A DNA stretch of 64,000 nucleotides from an uncultured Eubacterium sp. (GCA_900539325.1 UQCC01000006.1:1-64000), one strand, 5' to 3'; shown: positions 25,024 to 34,187, counted from the stretch's first letter. Numbers and translations are program-made. Notes: generated by a model not told the origin, from the sequence alone.

Positions 25024-27420
25024 ATGAAAAAAGTAATTTCTGTTTTATTATCGATAATATTTGTTTTTGCGTTTGCAAGTCCTGTTTTTGCAAAGGCGAA
25101 TTCAACTCTCAATATTTCAAAGGGCGACATCGGTGCGGAGATTTCGCCGACTTTGTACGGCGTCAGCATTGATGACGCTTCGTTTGGTGTTGACGGCGGA
25201 TTGTCGTCAAATATGGTCAACAACAATTCGTTTGAATACAAGGACAATCCCGAATATGCGTGGGAGTTCAACGGCGTTTCGTCTGTTGTGTCGAGCCAAA
25301 ACCCTATTAATCAAAATAACCCGACTTATGAAACAATCACGGTTGAATCATCGGGAAAAATGCTCAATAAGGGTTACACAAAACTGTTTGACGGCAAGGG
25401 GAATTACAGCTCAAAGGTTGCCGAAAAATCAGGGATGAGCTTCAAAAAAGGCACAACATATTATTTTTCGTGCTATCTTCTCAATGTTGATTTTCAGGGC
25501 AAAATCGGTGTGTTCCTTGATTCAAAATCAAATAACGCCGACCCTGTTCAGCTTAATATAAACAATACAAATAAAAATTCGTGGACAAAAGTCAGCGTAA
25601 AGGTTAAGTCAACGGCAACCGAAAACGGCGGACTCGGAATCAGTTTCAACGGCACAGGCTCGATTTGTATTGATCATGTTACTCTTGTTGCAGACGATAG
25701 CTACGGCCTTGGTGACGGCGAGTGGAAGTATGCTTCGCTCCGCACGGATATGGTTGAGGCTCTTAAAAATTTGAAGCCGTCGTTTCTCAAGTTTCCGGGC
25801 GATTGCACAGCCGAAAACAATGACGGTTATAATTGGAAAGACACTATCGGCGAGCCGGCACTTCGCAGGCAGTCGGTCAGCGTGTATAATAACAGTTCAA
25901 AGGGCTATTTTGCGAACAATTCCAATATGCTCGGCTATCACGAGTATTTTCAGCTTGCAAGGGATTTGAACGCAGTTCCCGTTGCCGTGGTGGGTGCAGG
26001 CATTGCGTGTCAGACTAACGGCGAATATGAGGCTTATTCGCAGGCTCTCGACAAAACTTATATGACCGATGAGCAGTGGGAGGCTTACCTCATAAATGAG
26101 TGCGGCTTCAAAAAAAGCGAAGTCAAGGCGAGAACGGAGTACATAAATTCTCTCGGAGTGAAAAGCGTTGACGATTTCAACAAGTATGTCAACAGCATTG
26201 CACTCACGCCGGGCACGGATGATTTTATCAATTACGCACAGGATATTTTGGACTTGATTGAATATGCAAACGCCGACAGCACGGCGGGTTATTGGGCTTC
26301 GCTCCGCAGTGCCAACGGAAGCGAGCAGCCGTTTAACCTTAAATATTTGCAAATCGGCGGTGACAATTACGGCGAAACCTATTGGCGAAATTTTGATGCG
26401 TTGAAGAAGATTATCAACGAAAAATATCCCGACATTGTTGTGATTGCCTCAACAGGCTATTCGTCTGAAGGAGAGGATTTTGACACCGCTTGGAACGAAA
26501 TTAATTCGTCATATTCAAGCGGACTTGCAAACGAAAAGGTTGTTGATTTAAAAGACAATACGCTTTCGCAAAATGTTACCCGATACGACAGCTACAATCA
26601 AAGCGGGGCAGGGGTAATCCTTGACGAGTACCGCAGTTCGGCATACACCAAGGGCAACGATGTGAAGAATAACAATATGTTCAACGCTTCGCAGGAGGCT
26701 TCGTTCATCACGGGCCTTGAAAAAAACAGCTCGGTTGTTAAAATGGCAAGCTATTCGCCGACTTTTTCAAAAATCGGTGCAAACACCAAAAATCAAAGCC
26801 TTGTTTGGTTTGACGGCAATGATTTGGCGTACACGCCAAGCTATTACACTCAGCTTATTTTTGCAAACAATGTCGGCAAAAATTATGTCAATTCAACGCT
26901 TAACAGCGATAACGACGGAGTTTTTCAGAGCGTAACCGTTGACGAAACTTCACGCACGCTCTATATAAAACTTGTGAACACTTCAGGCAATCACGAAAAA
27001 ATCAGCGTCAATTTGAGCGGATTTGATGAGGTTTCCGCGGTGTCACAGCAAAGCGTCGGCAGCAATTTCAAGTCGGCATTCAACAGCACAAAAAAGCAAA
27101 CCGTAGCACCTCGACAGACAGAACTTGAGTTTGAGGACGGCACATTTGATGCGGAACTTAATCCGTACAGCGCAACCGTCATCAGAGTCGGCTACGAGCA
27201 AAACAGCGGCAACGGCTTCTATGCCTTGCCCGATAATTTAAACACGGAGGTTAAAACATTTGTTCCTATGAGTATTCCTGTATTTATCATTATGATTATT
27301 GCCCTTTTTGTTGTGGGCAGTGTAGGCGGATATTTTGCATATTCCAAGTTTGTGCTTAAAGGCAAAAAACCGAATAAGCCGAACAAAAAGAAGAAAGAAG
27401 ATAACGACGATGAAAAGTAA
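25024..27420 (+). CDS. exported GH51-like arabinofuranosidase with C-terminal membrane anchor
   Basis: The 798-residue protein has a signal peptide (cut near residue 23), an N-terminal carbohydrate-binding-like region (about 95-215), a TIM-barrel region resembling GH51 alpha-L-arabinofuranosidases (LKFPGDCTAENNDGYNWKDTIG at about 255-277), a C-terminal beta domain, and one membrane helix (about 745-775) with a very basic tail. In GH51 the acid/base glutamate lies in a G-N-E motif; here that position reads IGGDN (D447). The likely nucleophile region ILDEY (E535) is kept. It may cleave or bind plant arabinan at the cell surface, but activity is uncertain. The last 11 bases overlap the next gene. 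Confidence 0.7.
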   Translation: MKKVISVLLSIIFVFAFASPVFAKANSTLNISKGDIGAEISPTLYGVSIDDASFGVDGGLSSNMVNNNSFEYKDNPEYAWEFNGVSSVVSSQNPINQNNPTYETITVESSGKMLNKGYTKLFDGKGNYSSKVAEKSGMSFKKGTTYYFSCYLLNVDFQGKIGVFLDSKSNNADPVQLNINNTNKNSWTKVSVKVKSTATENGGLGISFNGTGSICIDHVTLVADDSYGLGDGEWKYASLRTDMVEALKNLKPSFLKFPGDCTAENNDGYNWKDTIGEPALRRQSVSVYNNSSKGYFANNSNMLGYHEYFQLARDLNAVPVAVVGAGIACQTNGEYEAYSQALDKTYMTDEQWEAYLINECGFKKSEVKARTEYINSLGVKSVDDFNKYVNSIALTPGTDDFINYAQDILDLIEYANADSTAGYWASLRSANGSEQPFNLKYLQIGGDNYGETYWRNFDALKKIINEKYPDIVVIASTGYSSEGEDFDTAWNEINSSYSSGLANEKVVDLKDNTLSQNVTRYDSYNQSGAGVILDEYRSSAYTKGNDVKNNNMFNASQEASFITGLEKNSSVVKMASYSPTFSKIGANTKNQSLVWFDGNDLAYTPSYYTQLIFANNVGKNYVNSTLNSDNDGVFQSVTVDETSRTLYIKLVNTSGNHEKISVNLSGFDEVSAVSQQSVGSNFKSAFNSTKKQTVAPRQTELEFEDGTFDAELNPYSATVIRVGYEQNSGNGFYALPDNLNTEVKTFVPMSIPVFIIMIIALFVVGSVGGYFAYSKFVLKGKKPNKPNKKKKEDNDDEK

Positions 27421-28387
27421 GGTCACATTTATTTCCGATGTCACTACTCCCGAAAGAGTGTATTTAAATGTGCCGGAATTTAAAGATTTTGATTTAAAAT
27501 TCTTCACAACTCTTGATGGTGAAGAAAAAATCATTAAAGAAGTGCCTAACACGGAATTTTTGATTGTTGATGCTATGAGCAAGGTAACTGAAAAACTTGT
27601 TGATTCGCTCCCGAATTTAAAGCTCATACAGTCAGAGGGCGTTGGCTATCAGGGCATTGATGTCGATGCGGCGGCAAGAAGAAATATTCCTGTTTGCAAC
27701 AATAAAGGCATCAATGATACGGCTGTTGCCGAGGTTGCCGTATTCTTGATTTTGGGTTGCCTCAAAAAGTACAATGACGGCATTGCCGCAATGTATGACG
27801 GCAAACAAATTGAGAAAAAGGCAGAAAGTTTTGGCGTTATCAGAGAACTCTCCGAATGTACGGTAGGACTTGTCGGCTTTGGCGATATTGCAAGGCAAAC
27901 TGCAATGTTCCTCAAGGTTTTCGGTGCAAGGGTTATTTATTACAACCGCACAAGATACGAGCATATTGAAGATGAATACGGCGTTGAATATGTTACTCTT
28001 GATGAGCTTCTCAATCAATCCGATTTTGTATCGCTCCACCTTGCCGTAACGGATGAAACGAGAAATATTGTCAATTCCGAATTTTTGGGCAAAATGAAAA
28101 GCACGGCTTATCTCATCAACACCGCAAGGGGTGATTTGGTGGATAATTCCGCACTTTATGAAGCATTAAAAAATAACAAAATCGCAGGTGCAGGTCTTGA
28201 TGTTATCGCACCCGAACCTGTGCAAAAGGATAATGTGTTGCTTGACGAGAGCATAAAGGACAAACTTATGCTCACACCGCACATTGCCGGTATAACGGCT
28301 TTGACCGTTAAAAAACTTTATCGTAATTGCTATGATAATATCGTTGCAATACAAAACGGTAATCGACCGAAAAACAGAGTAAACTGA
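27410..28387 (+). CDS. D-isomer-specific 2-hydroxyacid dehydrogenase
   Basis: The 325-residue protein is an NAD-dependent dehydrogenase of the D-2-hydroxyacid family (phosphoglycerate, glycerate and lactate dehydrogenases). The Rossmann motif is VGLVGFGDIARQTA, with the catalytic arginine in INTARGDLVD and histidine in TPHIAG. There is no ACT domain, so it is not the long SerA form. ATG 27410 is preferred, overlapping the GH51-like gene by 11 bases; a longer frame starts at 27335 but lacks family similarity there. It is probably co-transcribed with the GH51-like gene, although the link is not obvious. A terminator follows. Confidence 0.85.
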   Translation: MKSKVTFISDVTTPERVYLNVPEFKDFDLKFFTTLDGEEKIIKEVPNTEFLIVDAMSKVTEKLVDSLPNLKLIQSEGVGYQGIDVDAAARRNIPVCNNKGINDTAVAEVAVFLILGCLKKYNDGIAAMYDGKQIEKKAESFGVIRELSECTVGLVGFGDIARQTAMFLKVFGARVIYYNRTRYEHIEDEYGVEYVTLDELLNQSDFVSLHLAVTDETRNIVNSEFLGKMKSTAYLINTARGDLVDNSALYEALKNNKIAGAGLDVIAPEPVQKDNVLLDESIKDKLMLTPHIAGITALTVKKLYRNCYDNIVAIQNGNRPKNRVN

Positions 28388-28398
28388 ACAAATACAGC

Positions 28399-28436
28399 AA
28401 AAAACTCACCTTATTTAGTTAGGGTGAGTTTTTGTG
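28399..28436. terminator. terminator between convergent genes
   Basis: AAAACTCACC and GGGTGAGTTTT form the stem, with A and T flanks that would work from both sides. Confidence 0.8.
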
Positions 28437-28443
28437 TTTTAAA

Positions 28444-28468
28444 CCGTAGGGGCGAACTGCGTTCGCCT
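28444..28468. repeat. dispersed palindromic intergenic repeat, copy 2
   Basis: Inverse copy of the 147-171 element, 24 of 25 bases the same, with the hairpin GGCGAAC/GTTCGCC. It lies between a terminator and the end of trmL. Confidence 0.6.
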
Positions 28469-28471
28469 GTT

Positions 28472-28972
28472 TTACCATTCTAAATTGTGGAGTTTGCCTT
28501 TTTGGACTAATTCGGGGTAATCCCATTGGCGGAGAACCTCATATGTGCCGATTGCCACGGCGTTTGAGAGGTTCAGGCTTCTGATGATGCCCCTCATCGG
28601 CATACGCACGCACCAATCGTGGTTTGCTTTGAGCAATTCCTCGGGCAAGCCTTTTGTTTCCTTGCCGAAAACGAGGTAGCAGTTGTTTGGATATTCAACA
28701 TCCGAGTGTGCCTGCTCGGCTTTGGTGGAAAAATAATAAAATGTTCCGCCCTTGTTTTTCTCAAAAAATTCCTCGGTGCTGTCGTAAAATGTGATGTCGA
28801 GCTTGTCCCAATAGTCAAGACCTGCTCTTTTCACCTGCTTGTCGGTGATGTGGAAACCCATAGGCCCTACAAGATGTAGCCTTGCTCCTGTTGCGGCGCA
28901 GGTTCTTGCAATGTTGCCTGTGTTCTGCGGAATTTCAGGCTCTATGAGTACGATGTTAAGCGAGTGTTCCAT
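28472..28972 (-). CDS. trmL: tRNA (cytidine(34)-2'-O)-methyltransferase
   Basis: The 166-residue protein is a SPOUT-class methyltransferase of the TrmL/CspR type, which methylates the 2'-hydroxyl of the wobble base in leucine tRNAs with S-adenosylmethionine. The knotted fold is visible as IVLIEPEIPQNTGNIARTCAATGARLHLVGP at the start and MRGIIRSLNLSNAVAIGTYEVLRQ at the end. The length is typical. It is the last gene of a reverse-strand run; its start overlaps the end of nagA by 17 bases. Confidence 0.95.
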   Translation of the reverse strand: MEHSLNIVLIEPEIPQNTGNIARTCAATGARLHLVGPMGFHITDKQVKRAGLDYWDKLDITFYDSTEEFFEKNKGGTFYYFSTKAEQAHSDVEYPNNCYLVFGKETKGLPEELLKANHDWCVRMPMRGIIRSLNLSNAVAIGTYEVLRQWDYPELVQKGKLHNLEW

Positions 28973-30074
28973 TGATGTAAACCTCTTTTATACTGAAATT
29001 TTCATCGGTGACAATCAAATCGGCGCATTTGCCGACTGCGATTGAGCCGATATTTTTATCCTCTTTGATAACCTTTGCCGGGTTGATTGTGCAGGATTTA
29101 AGTGCAGTTTTGAAATCAATTCCGAATTCAAGCAGATTTTTGAACTCGTCAAAAACATTGGTGATTGAAGCGGCGATTGTGCCATCCTCAAGTTTTGCCA
29201 CCTTGTAGCCGTCCTTGACATAGGTCATCTGACCGCCAAGCTCGTATTCGCCGATTCCGAGACCCGCACCACGCATTGAATCACTGATTACGCAGGCTCT
29301 GTCCTCGCCCAAAATCTTAAATGTGTTTCGCAAAACGGCAGGGCAGATGTGCTCGCCGTCACAGATGAGCTCCGCCGTGATGTCGCTGTCAAGCACCGTG
29401 CCGACAATTCCTGCTTCACGGTGCGTCATAGGGGTCATTGCGTTGTAAAGATGCGTTGCGTGTGCAATGCCGCTTGCAATAGCATCCCTTGTTTGCTGTG
29501 CGTTTGCAGAGCTGTGACCGACAGAAATTGTCAAATTTTCCTTTTCCTTTGTGATAAAATCCTGCGTGTCGCTTGCTTCGGGAGCAATGGTAATCAGCTT
29601 GATTTTGTCGTTGATTGAAAGCAACTCGTCAACCTCTTTTGTGCTTGCCGGGCGGATGAATTCTCTGTTTTGTGCGCCTGCCTTTGCTTCGGCAATGTAC
29701 GGACCTTCAAGGTTTATGCCAGCAAGTTTTGACTTCGGTGCGGTGTATCCGCTTGCCGATTTAACTATTTCTTTCAATTTTTCGTGCGAAAGAGTCATTG
29801 TTGTTCCGCAAAATGAGGTAACGCCGTGCTTTGCAAGATATGTGCTGATTGTGTCAATGCTGTCGGTTGTACCGTCGGAAAAATCTGCGCCTGCACCGCC
29901 GTGAATGTGGATGTCGATAAATCCCGGAAGAATGATGCAGTCGGTCATATCACGAACTTCGTCATTTTCTGCGTCAAAAATTCCGATTTCGGCAATTTTG
30001 CCGTTTTCAATTTTTATGTCGCCGAATTCCTTTTCAAATTCTTCGTTGATGAATGTGCAGTTTTTGAGAATCAT
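28956..30074 (-). CDS. nagA: N-acetylglucosamine-6-phosphate deacetylase
   Basis: The 372-residue protein is an amidohydrolase that removes acetate from GlcNAc-6-phosphate so that the sugar can enter glycolysis or wall precursor pools. Motifs include DIHIHGGAGADFSD, GINLEGPYIAEAKAGAQN with the metal-binding glutamate, SVGHSSANAQQ, ATHLYNAM and VISDSMRGAG. It lies between dusB (4-base ATGA overlap) and trmL (17-base overlap). No nagB was seen in the window. It would suit recycling of the products of the wall hydrolases encoded nearby. Confidence 0.94.
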   Translation of the reverse strand: MILKNCTFINEEFEKEFGDIKIENGKIAEIGIFDAENDEVRDMTDCIILPGFIDIHIHGGAGADFSDGTTDSIDTISTYLAKHGVTSFCGTTMTLSHEKLKEIVKSASGYTAPKSKLAGINLEGPYIAEAKAGAQNREFIRPASTKEVDELLSINDKIKLITIAPEASDTQDFITKEKENLTISVGHSSANAQQTRDAIASGIAHATHLYNAMTPMTHREAGIVGTVLDSDITAELICDGEHICPAVLRNTFKILGEDRACVISDSMRGAGLGIGEYELGGQMTYVKDGYKVAKLEDGTIAASITNVFDEFKNLLEFGIDFKTALKSCTINPAKVIKEDKNIGSIAVGKCADLIVTDENFSIKEVYINGTLA

Positions 30075-31036
30075 AATTCTGCCTCCTTGATTATGCGATA
30101 TGACAACTCTTGGAGCTGTTCAAAATGCTTGTATTTGCTGATTTCGGCACGGAGCTTTGCACCGCCTCGCATACCTTTTGTGTAGTAAGCCGCGTGGTGT
30201 CGAGCCTCTCGCATAGCTGTGTATTCGCCTTTGTATTCGATTATTTTTTGAATATGCTTCAGCATAACATTCATTTTTTCAATCGTTGACGGTTCCGGAA
30301 GAACTCTGCATTCCGAAAGATAAGCGTTGATTCGTGAGAACACCCACGGATTGCCGAGTGCGCCTCTGCCAATCATTATTGCATCGGCATTCGTTTTTTC
30401 AAGCATAATCGCCGCCGTCTGCTCATCGGTTATGTCGCCGTTTGCAATTACAGGGATGTCAAGTGCGTTTTTGACATCGGAGATGATTTGATAATCAACC
30501 GTTCCGCTGTACATCTGCTGTCTTGTCCTGCCGTGCACCGCAACAGCGCTTGCTCCGGCTTTTTGTGCAAGAAGTGCCATTTCAACAGCGTTGATGTTGT
30601 CGTCATCCCAGCCTTTGCGGATTTTTACGGTTACGGGAATGTCCACCGCTTCAACAACCGCCTTTGTGATTTCGTATGCAAGTTGCGGTTTCTTCATCAG
30701 GCTTGCCCCTCCGCCGTTCATGGCAACTTTCGGAGCAGGACAGCCCATATTTATGTCGAGTATGTTAGGCTTGTATTCGAGACATTTGACCGCCGCTTGA
30801 GCCATAATTTCAGGGTCGTCACCGAAAATTTGTGCACCGCAAGGTCGCTCGGAGCCTATTGTAAGCAGTTCTCCGCTTTTTTTGTCGCCCATTGTCAAAC
30901 CTTTTGACGACACCATTTCAGTCACCGTGTATGCCGCTCCGAATTGTGTGCACAGCTCTCTGAACGCTCTGTCCGCAATTCCTGCCATCGGTGCCAAAAA
31001 TGCAATATTTGTAAATTCTAAATCGCCGATTTTCAT
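30071..31036 (-). CDS. dusB: tRNA-dihydrouridine synthase B
   Basis: The 321-residue protein is a flavin-dependent Dus enzyme that reduces uridine in tRNA D-loops. It shows APMAGIADRAFRELC, DINMGCPAPKVAMNGGGASLMK with the catalytic cysteine, TVKIRKGWDD, VAVHGRTRQQMYSG, VIANGDI and IGRGALGNPW. The length fits DusB. It is first in a reverse-strand operon with nagA and trmL, so two tRNA modification genes flank a sugar gene. The promoter should lie in 31037-31140, but no convincing -35/-10 pair was seen there on the minus strand. Confidence 0.95.
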   Translation of the reverse strand: MKIGDLEFTNIAFLAPMAGIADRAFRELCTQFGAAYTVTEMVSSKGLTMGDKKSGELLTIGSERPCGAQIFGDDPEIMAQAAVKCLEYKPNILDINMGCPAPKVAMNGGGASLMKKPQLAYEITKAVVEAVDIPVTVKIRKGWDDDNINAVEMALLAQKAGASAVAVHGRTRQQMYSGTVDYQIISDVKNALDIPVIANGDITDEQTAAIMLEKTNADAIMIGRGALGNPWVFSRINAYLSECRVLPEPSTIEKMNVMLKHIQKIIEYKGEYTAMREARHHAAYYTKGMRGGAKLRAEISKYKHFEQLQELSYRIIKEAEL

Positions 31037-31204
31037 AAATTTTCCAATCCGAATTAATCTCTTAATTCACACTTATTACCTTGATTAATACGCTCATAAT
31101 ATATCATATTAATAATGTAAAATCAAATAAAATCAAATTTTTAAGTGTGATTTTGCAAATATTTGGTAACTTTTTACAATTCGTTATAAATCTTGCAAAA
31201 GGCA

Positions 31205-31233
31205 TTGACATATCTGTAATAATGTGTTACTCT
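31205..31233 (+). promoter_or_regulatory. possible distal promoter in the murA upstream region
   Basis: A perfect TTGACA (31205-31210) is followed after 17 bases by TACTCT preceded by TGT. The -10 match is weak. The 450-base gap 31037-31487 also holds repeats of TGTTAC and GATACAAA, but no ORF. Confidence 0.35.
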
Positions 31234-31374
31234 TTTGTTACTTATTGAGATACAAAATATAGCGGATTGTGTGGTGCGATACACAACTATACCATATATT
31301 GTATATTTGTTACAAAAAACAGTATATTTAGAATTGATACAAATTACAAATCGGTAAAAATGAGTGACTTTTTA

Positions 31375-31403
31375 TTCACATTGCTTTGGTAATTTGTTAT
31401 AAT
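31375..31403 (+). promoter_or_regulatory. proximal promoter of murA
   Basis: TTCACA (31375-31380), 17 bases, then a perfect TATAAT (31398-31403) with an extended TGT. The predicted start is near 31410. Confidence 0.75.
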
Positions 31404-31416
31404 TCAATATGTATGA

Positions 31417-31437
31417 AATTATGCACAGTGCATAATT
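31417..31437. promoter_or_regulatory. 21-bp perfect palindrome in the murA leader
   Basis: AATTATGCAC-A-GTGCATAATT is perfectly symmetric and lies just after the predicted transcription start, the position of a roadblock or repressor operator. The binding protein is unknown. Confidence 0.6.
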
Positions 31438-31505
31438 GCGTCTACATAATATTTGATTTCTACTTTATTTATATATAGAATTACCTTATGAACGGAGGGA
31501 AAATC

Positions 31506-32792
31506 GTGGATAATTTTGTTATTAACGGCGGACATGAGTTGTTCGGAGAAGTTAATATAAGCGGTGCGAAGAATGCGGCTGTAGCTATTATCCCGGCGGC
31601 ACTTTTGGCAGAAGATACTGTCAGAATCGAAAACATTCCGAAAATCAGCGATGTTCAGTTGATTATTGAAATCCTCAGCAGAATGGGTGCTGAAATTAAG
31701 GTTGTCAACAAAAATACTTTGGATATAAACACTACGAATATTAATTATCAAAGCATACCGTATGAACTTACATCTCATTTCAGAGCAAGTTATTATTTAA
31801 TCGGTGCAATGCTTGGCAGATTCAACAAGGCAGATGTTGCACTTCCGGGTGGCTGTGATTTCGGCGTAAGACCTATTGACCAGCATGTAAAGGGCTTTAA
31901 AATGCTTGGTGCTCAGGTTGATATTATCGACGGTGTTGTGTGTGCAAAGGCAGAAAAACTTGTCGGCACACCTGTTTATATGGATGTTGTATCTGTCGGT
32001 GCAACTATTAACATTATGCTTGCGGCAGTTAAGGCAAGAGGCCTTACCGTTATCGAAAATGCAGCAAAAGAGCCGCATATCGTTGACCTTGCAAACTTCC
32101 TCAACTCAATGGGTGCGGATGTAAGAGGTGCAGGTACCGATGTTATCAAAATCCGTGGCGTTGAAAAAATGCACGGTTGCACATATTCAATTATTCCCGA
32201 CCAAATCGAAGCCGGCACTTATATGGTTGCGGCTGCGGCTTGCGGCGGCGATGTTCTTGTTAAGAATGTAATTCCAAAGCACCTTGAATCAATCACGGCA
32301 AAGCTTGAAGAAGCGGGCGCAGAAGTTATCGAATATGACGATGCCGTTCGTGTAACGAGATTTAAGGCACTTTCAAAATGCAATGTAAAAACTATGCCTC
32401 ATCCGGGCTTTCCAACCGATATGCAACCTCAAATGGCAGTGCTTTTGTCAATTGCAAACGGCACAAGTATTTTGTCCGAGAGCGTGTGGGACAATCGTTT
32501 TCAGTATGTTCAACAGCTTCTTCGTATGGGTGCTGATATTCAGGTTGACGGCAAGGTGGCTGTTATTGTCGGCGTTCCGAGACTTGACGGCACAACAGTC
32601 AGAGCAACCGACCTCCGTGCAGGTGCGGCAATGATTATTGCAGGTTTGGTTGCAGAAGGTGTAACAACCGTTGAGGACACGATTTATGTTGAGCGTGGAT
32701 ACGAGGATGTTGTTGAAAAGTTTTCGGCACTCGGCGCAGACATCAAGCGTGTTGCGGTTAAGGAAGAAAACACTGTTTCTTCCGCAGGTTAA
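31506..32792 (+). CDS. murA: UDP-N-acetylglucosamine 1-carboxyvinyltransferase
   Basis: The 428-residue enzyme performs the first committed step of peptidoglycan synthesis, adding enolpyruvate from PEP to UDP-GlcNAc. It shows ISGAKNAAVAII with the conserved lysine and LPGGCDFGVRPIDQH with the fosfomycin-reactive cysteine (C117). The rest matches the two-domain inside-out alpha/beta barrel. GTG 31506 is chosen because GGAGGG (31494-31499) is six bases upstream and would overlap the ATG-initiated frame at 31488. It has its own promoter with a palindromic operator. Firmicutes often have two MurA paralogues; which one this is cannot be decided here. Confidence 0.95.
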   Translation: MDNFVINGGHELFGEVNISGAKNAAVAIIPAALLAEDTVRIENIPKISDVQLIIEILSRMGAEIKVVNKNTLDINTTNINYQSIPYELTSHFRASYYLIGAMLGRFNKADVALPGGCDFGVRPIDQHVKGFKMLGAQVDIIDGVVCAKAEKLVGTPVYMDVVSVGATINIMLAAVKARGLTVIENAAKEPHIVDLANFLNSMGADVRGAGTDVIKIRGVEKMHGCTYSIIPDQIEAGTYMVAAAACGGDVLVKNVIPKHLESITAKLEEAGAEVIEYDDAVRVTRFKALSKCNVKTMPHPGFPTDMQPQMAVLLSIANGTSILSESVWDNRFQYVQQLLRMGADIQVDGKVAVIVGVPRLDGTTVRATDLRAGAAMIIAGLVAEGVTTVEDTIYVERGYEDVVEKFSALGADIKRVAVKEENTVSSAG

Positions 32793-32800
32793 AACGATTT

Positions 32801-32828
32801 AATCCTCGTCGTTGACGGGGATTTTTTT
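32801..32828 (+). terminator. intrinsic terminator after murA
   Basis: ATCCTCGTC (32802-32810) pairs with GACGGGGAT (32814-32822) across a three-base loop, followed by T. Confidence 0.75.
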
Positions 32829-32846
32829 GAAGTAATGGGGTGCAAA

Positions 32847-33632
32847 ATGGCAAAAGCGTGTCAGCTGTTTTCGGGCAGTAAGGGCAATTCAATATACATA
32901 TCCTCGGCTTGCGGCAAGTTTCTTGTTGATGTCGGAGTGAGTGCAAAGCGACTTGATGAAAAGCTCCGTTCAATCGGTGTTGAACCTGATGAACTTGACG
33001 GAATTTTTGTCACTCACGAGCACACCGACCATATCGGAGGCTTGCGAGTTTTTTCGGCAAAGCATAATTTGCCGGTGTTTGCTCACAAGGATGTGGCAGA
33101 AAAAATCAAGGCGAGCGGTTCAATCAAAGATGGCGTGCCGCTTTATAAAATTGATGAAAATATGGAAATCGGCGGAGCGGAAATCGTGCCGTTTGTCAAT
33201 AGCCACGACAGCGTTGCGTGCGTTGGTTATCGCTTCAATATGAACGGCAGGTCAATCGCCGTGTGCACAGACACGGGCTATGTGACCGATGACGCAAGGG
33301 AAAAACTCAAGGGCACGGATATGGTATATCTTGAGTCGAACCACGAGGTAACAATGCTTCAAAACGGCACTTATCCTTATCAGCTCAAGCAGAGAATTTT
33401 GTCGGCAAAGGGGCATCTTTCAAATTTTGCGTGTGGCGAATTTGCAAAGGAACTTGTGCAAAACGGCACAACAAGGCTTGTGCTGGCACATTTGAGCAAA
33501 GAGAACAACAATCCCGATGTCGCACGCCAAGCAACACTTTGTGCGTTGAGCGAAGCGGGATTTGAGCAAAACAAAGATTTTCGCCTCGGTGTTTCGGCTG
33601 AGGAATGTTTTGAAAGGCCGATAGTTTTATGA
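32847..33632 (+). CDS. walJ: MBL-fold hydrolase WalJ/YycJ
   Basis: The 261-residue protein is a metallo-beta-lactamase-fold hydrolase of the YycJ/WalJ group: SGSKGNSIYI at the start, the metal motif THEHTDHIGG, CTDTGYV and LAHLSKENN. YycJ has been linked to DNA processing (double-strand 5'-exonuclease activity) and, by position, to the WalRK wall system; no walRK genes are here. ATG 32847 has GGGGTG four bases upstream. The stop overlaps the rlmH start by four bases, a common pairing in Firmicutes. Confidence 0.9.
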   Translation: MAKACQLFSGSKGNSIYISSACGKFLVDVGVSAKRLDEKLRSIGVEPDELDGIFVTHEHTDHIGGLRVFSAKHNLPVFAHKDVAEKIKASGSIKDGVPLYKIDENMEIGGAEIVPFVNSHDSVACVGYRFNMNGRSIAVCTDTGYVTDDAREKLKGTDMVYLESNHEVTMLQNGTYPYQLKQRILSAKGHLSNFACGEFAKELVQNGTTRLVLAHLSKENNNPDVARQATLCALSEAGFEQNKDFRLGVSAEECFERPIVL

Positions 33633-34111
33633 TTAAGGTCACGGTTATTGCGGTAGGCAAGTTAAAGGAAAAGTATCTTCGTGATGCTTGCGAGGAGTAT
33701 CTCAAAAGGCTCGGCACATATTCAAAGGTGAGCGTTGTCGAGGTCAATGAGGAGCGTTGTTCCGATAATCCGAGCGGCACGGAAATAGAAAATGTCAAGC
33801 AAAAAGAGGGTCAGCGTATTATCGCAAAAATACCGAAAGGCTCGTTTGTTGTGCCTATGTGCATTGAGGGCACGCAGTTTTCAAGCGAGGATTTTGCCAA
33901 AAAAATCGAGGCAACGGCGGTTGCGGGAAATAGCGATATAACCTTTATCATCGGCGGATCGTTTGGTCTGTCGGATGAGGTCAAGTCGCTTGGCAAATTG
34001 AAACTGTCGTTTGGCAAGCTCACGCTTCCGCATCAGCTTATGCGTGTTGTTCTTTTGGAGCAAATCTATCGTGCATTTTCAATACTCAACAACAGCAAAT
34101 ATCATAAATAA
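33629..34111 (+). CDS. rlmH: 23S rRNA pseudouridine-1915 N3-methyltransferase
   Basis: The 160-residue protein is RlmH, a SPOUT methyltransferase that modifies pseudouridine 1915 in helix 69 of 23S rRNA on assembled ribosomes. The family pattern is clear: VIAVGKLKEKYLRDACEEYLKRL at the start, FIIGGSFGLSDEV in the cofactor knot and LSFGKLTLPHQLMRVVLLEQIYRAFSI at the end. The length is exact. It is coupled to walJ by an ATGA overlap and ends before a terminator. Confidence 0.97.
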   Translation: MIKVTVIAVGKLKEKYLRDACEEYLKRLGTYSKVSVVEVNEERCSDNPSGTEIENVKQKEGQRIIAKIPKGSFVVPMCIEGTQFSSEDFAKKIEATAVAGNSDITFIIGGSFGLSDEVKSLGKLKLSFGKLTLPHQLMRVVLLEQIYRAFSILNNSKYHK

Positions 34112-34118
34112 AACACTT

Positions 34119-34147
34119 CAAATCTCTCATTTATGGGAGATTTTTTT
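34119..34147 (+). terminator. intrinsic terminator after rlmH
   Basis: AATCTCTC (34121-34128) pairs with GGGAGATT (34135-34142) with one wobble, and seven T follow. Confidence 0.8.
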
Positions 34148-34155
34148 ATGTTCTA

Positions 34156-34184
34156 TTTCAATGTCGCTGTACCTATGATAGAAT
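34156..34184 (+). promoter_or_regulatory. promoter of the structured RNA
   Basis: TTTCAA (34156-34161), 17 bases, TAGAAT (34179-34184) with an extended TGA. The predicted start is about 34190, at the base of the RNA stem. Confidence 0.6.
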
Positions 34185-34187
34185 GTA

